In this document: positions 12,592 through 14,204 of the stretch, in pieces
How positions within the stretch are numbered: position 1 is the stretch's first letter
How the letters are laid out: each line of letters starts with the position of its first letter
NCBI GenBank assembly: GCA_009921985.1
Contig: RFWS01000021.1
Coordinates: 1-14,204, forward strand
DNA: 14,204 nucleotides
Direction of reading: 5' to 3'
Origin: a bacterium
Lineage (GTDB): Bacteria; Verrucomicrobiota; Verrucomicrobiia; Methylacidiphilales; Verrucolacustridaceae
Notes under the pieces: model-generated
Told to the model about the DNA's origin: nothing
The model's database searches: none
What the model saw: only the letters and a program-made list of their open reading frames with translations
Position numbers and translations under genes: made by a program

Positions 12592-14204
12592 GGCCGGCCT
12601 TGGTCACCTGCACCGTCCGGGTGAGCGTCTGGCTCACATTGCCGGCCGCGTCGGAAACCACGTAGCTGAACGTGTAGGTTCCCGCCGACCATCCGACGGA
12701 AGCCACCGTGTAGGGCTTCATGACTTGGACGTACGGGGACAGGTCACCGTCCACGGCGTCCGTGGCCGTCGCCCCGGGATCGGTAAAAGCAGTGCCGTAG
12801 GCCACCTGAACGGTGTTGGATCCGACCAAGGTGATCAGCGGAGGCGTCTGATCGGTCACGGAGACTGTGCGGGTGGCCGTGCTGCTGTTGCCGGTCGTGT
12901 CGGAGGCGGTGTAAGTCACCGCATAGGTCCCCACCGTGTTGGGATTGACCGGGTTGTTGGTGGTCACGCTCCGGCTGCCGTTAACGGCATCCACCGCCGT
13001 GGCTCCGGCATCCGTGTAGGTGCTGCCATGGGCAATCGTCAGCGGGTTGGTTCCTGCCACGGTGATGACCGGCCCGTCCTGGTCCTTGGCCCGTAAAGTG
13101 GTGATAAAGTTGCTGTTACCCGTGCTATTCGGGGAACCAAAGACCAGCGTACTGGAGGTTCCGGTACCGGTGCTGGAATAGAAGTCAGAGAGCAAGGCGT
13201 TGCCGTTGGAGGCCGCCACCATGGTGCGACTGCCGCCATTGAGGCTCTGGGTGTTGACCATCTTCTTTCCCTTGAAGTTGTTGTACTGCGTGCCGGGACT
13301 TCCCACCCCCAGAAGGTGGATGCCCCCCGCCACGCCATCGGAGCCGGCATCGGAGGTCTTCACCATGACCATTTCCGTGTTGCCCAAATCAAAACCCCCG
13401 TTGACCGTGGTGAAGTAGGCGGCGTTTCCAAGATTCACCTGAAGAACGAAGTCAGATGGGTCGAAATCCTCCGCCGTACCTACCGCGGCCGAAAGCACAA
13501 TGAGGGTACCCGCCTTCACCCGGGACCACAGGGGCACGTCGTTGAATACGTATTTCCCGCCCTGGTCACCCCCCATGTTGGAGTTGTAATCCTTGACTGT
13601 CATGCCCCGCAGATCCACGGGGGCGGCCCCGTTGGTTTGGCCCGTCACCAGCAACTCAATCTTGTCGCTGGAACTGTTGTTCCAGAATTTGTTGATCACC
13701 ACGTTGAACGGAATCGCATCCTGCTCGGCCTGGGTCATGGTGCGAAGCCGGTAGGTGCCCGTGGTGATCCCGTTGCTGTTCGAAGCGGTGACCGTGAAAA
13801 AGTTTGTCCTGGCAACGTTGGTGCCGGTTCCGGAAATCGTCCCGTTGGAGCTGTTGATGCTGTAGCCCGACGGCAGACCGGAGGCGCTGAAGACGTAGGA
13901 GGTGTTGGTGTTGGTGCCCCCCACGGTGACCTGGGTACTAAAACTGCTGTTGGTGTAGACCGAACCACTCATCGGGGAAGAGAAGGGCGGCCCCGCTGCC
14001 TGAACCGTTCCGCCCAAGGCCAGAACCTGGTTGCTGGCTCCTCCCCCGGAGTGAAGCACCGAACCGGTCAGTGTTCCTACAGTTGCGGTATTTTTGATGC
14101 GGACATAGAGGGCCGTGTTGCTCAGGGTTCCCCCACTGGGAACCAGGGTGAGAGAGGCGGCAAAGCTGTTGCTGTTGGTTCCGATTTCAAAGTTGGTCGA
14201 AGAG
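12524..14204 (-). CDS. Large Ig-domain surface protein, 5' end outside the window, frame broken near 12595
   Basis: The frame is open to the window edge, so the true start lies beyond 14204; the GTG at 14059 is inside a domain. In order the protein has a beta module (SFAASLTLVPSGGTLSNTA, then LYVRIKNTATVGTLTGSV), a putative-Ig domain (FSASGLPSGYSINSSNGTIS), a lamin-tail-like domain (from NVVINKFWNNSSSDKIELL through VDLRGMTVKDYNSN to LVFGSPNS), and two DUF5011-type Ig repeats (DGPVITVAGTNPLTIAHGST and PPLITLVGSNTVQVAYGTAF). It then runs through QVTK into AGHTGDFRMAHRFGHLLR and stops at 12524. That last part has no family resemblance, while the alternate frame carries the expected continuation. 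The protein is probably exported and cell-surface bound. As sequenced it would lack its C-terminal module. Confidence 0.75.
   Translation of the reverse strand, partial: SSTNFEIGTNSNSFAASLTLVPSGGTLSNTALYVRIKNTATVGTLTGSVLHSGGGASNQVLALGGTVQAAGPPFSSPMSGSVYTNSSFSTQVTVGGTNTNTSYVFSASGLPSGYSINSSNGTISGTGTNVARTNFFTVTASNSNGITTGTYRLRTMTQAEQDAIPFNVVINKFWNNSSSDKIELLVTGQTNGAAPVDLRGMTVKDYNSNMGGDQGGKYVFNDVPLWSRVKAGTLIVLSAAVGTAEDFDPSDFVLQVNLGNAAYFTTVNGGFDLGNTEMVMVKTSDAGSDGVAGGIHLLGVGSPGTQYNNFKGKKMVNTQSLNGGSRTMVAASNGNALLSDFYSSTGTGTSSTLVFGSPNSTGNSNFITTLRAKDQDGPVITVAGTNPLTIAHGSTYTDAGATAVDAVNGSRSVTTNNPVNPNTVGTYAVTYTASDTTGNSSTATRTVSVTDQTPPLITLVGSNTVQVAYGTAFTDPGATATDAVDGDLSPYVQVMKPYTVASVGWSAGTYTFSYVVSDAAGNVSQTLTRTVQVTKAGHTGDFRMAHRFGHLLRAVSGQF
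12592..12599. repeat. GGCC tandem duplication at the frame break
   Basis: GGCCGGCC is two tandem copies of GGCC and also a perfect palindrome. Removing one copy joins K-A directly to T-P-V-I-S-A-W, restoring the usual KATPVISAWPTASAIS junction of this domain type. Removing a single G would also restore the frame but would add one alanine. The duplication reading is preferred because it reproduces the expected sequence exactly. Confidence 0.55.

Noticed and set aside
12524..12620. Programmed ribosomal frameshifting at the surface gene
   Set aside because: No slippery heptamer or downstream pseudoknot is visible, and a GGCC duplication explains the break directly.
12410..13096. 228-codon open frame on the plus strand
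   Set aside because: It is antisense to the Ig-domain surface gene and gives a His/Gly/Arg-rich product without a recognisable fold.
1..14204. CRISPR array, insertion sequence or complete prophage/defence system
   Set aside because: No regularly spaced repeats, transposase, integrase, Cas or defence-type domain was found on either strand.

Overview
This roughly 14.2 kb window, moderately high in GC, looks like chromosomal DNA of a free-living member of the PVC group, most likely Verrucomicrobiota. Three things point there: large secreted proteins of verrucomicrobial style (a YHYH-domain protein, and an Ig-rich surface protein ending in a DPDGDGWSN...EYAYGLNP module); an infC-rpmI-rplT-pheS operon with no pheT behind it, as in chlamydiae; and genes that mostly lack Shine-Dalgarno sites. 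The phylum is an inference from gene content, not from a marker-gene comparison.

Layout. 1-458: gene-poor DNA with a decayed tRNA 3' end, paired GTTGTAA motifs, the antisense remnant of an AHSA1/SRPBCC-like gene, and an AT-rich leader with a 9-bp inverted repeat. 510-2894 (+): a secreted YHYH-domain protein. 2895-3262: no intact gene, but a 5'-truncated tRNA-Pro(GGG)-like relic, a T-arm copy resembling the nearby tRNA-Gly, and a second pair of GTTGTAA motifs. 3263-4475 (-): a secreted helical protein of unknown function followed 18 bp later by tRNA-Arg(ACG) and tRNA-Gly(TCC), all one way. 4527-5549 (+): tRNA-Tyr(GTA), a small membrane protein and a dCMP/cytidine-deaminase family protein. 5562-7844 (-): infC, rpmI, rplT and pheS. 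8080-11916 (+): a 1043-residue secreted TPR protein and endonuclease III (nth). 11989-14204 (-): a large surface protein whose 5' end is outside the window and whose frame is broken once by what looks like a GGCC tandem duplication.

The core of the window is translation: initiation factor IF3, ribosomal proteins L35 and L20, PheRS alpha and three tRNAs. Around it are envelope or secreted proteins and two nucleotide/DNA-maintenance enzymes. The most accessory-looking part is 1-3260, where the YHYH gene lies between two tRNA-debris plus GTTGTAA-repeat patches, which suggests an old integration at tRNA genes. No integrase, transposase, CRISPR array or complete mobile element is visible. The points most worth checking are the GGCC frame break, the tRNA-relic flanks, and the rplT/pheS junction hairpin, whose loop contains the rplT stop codon.
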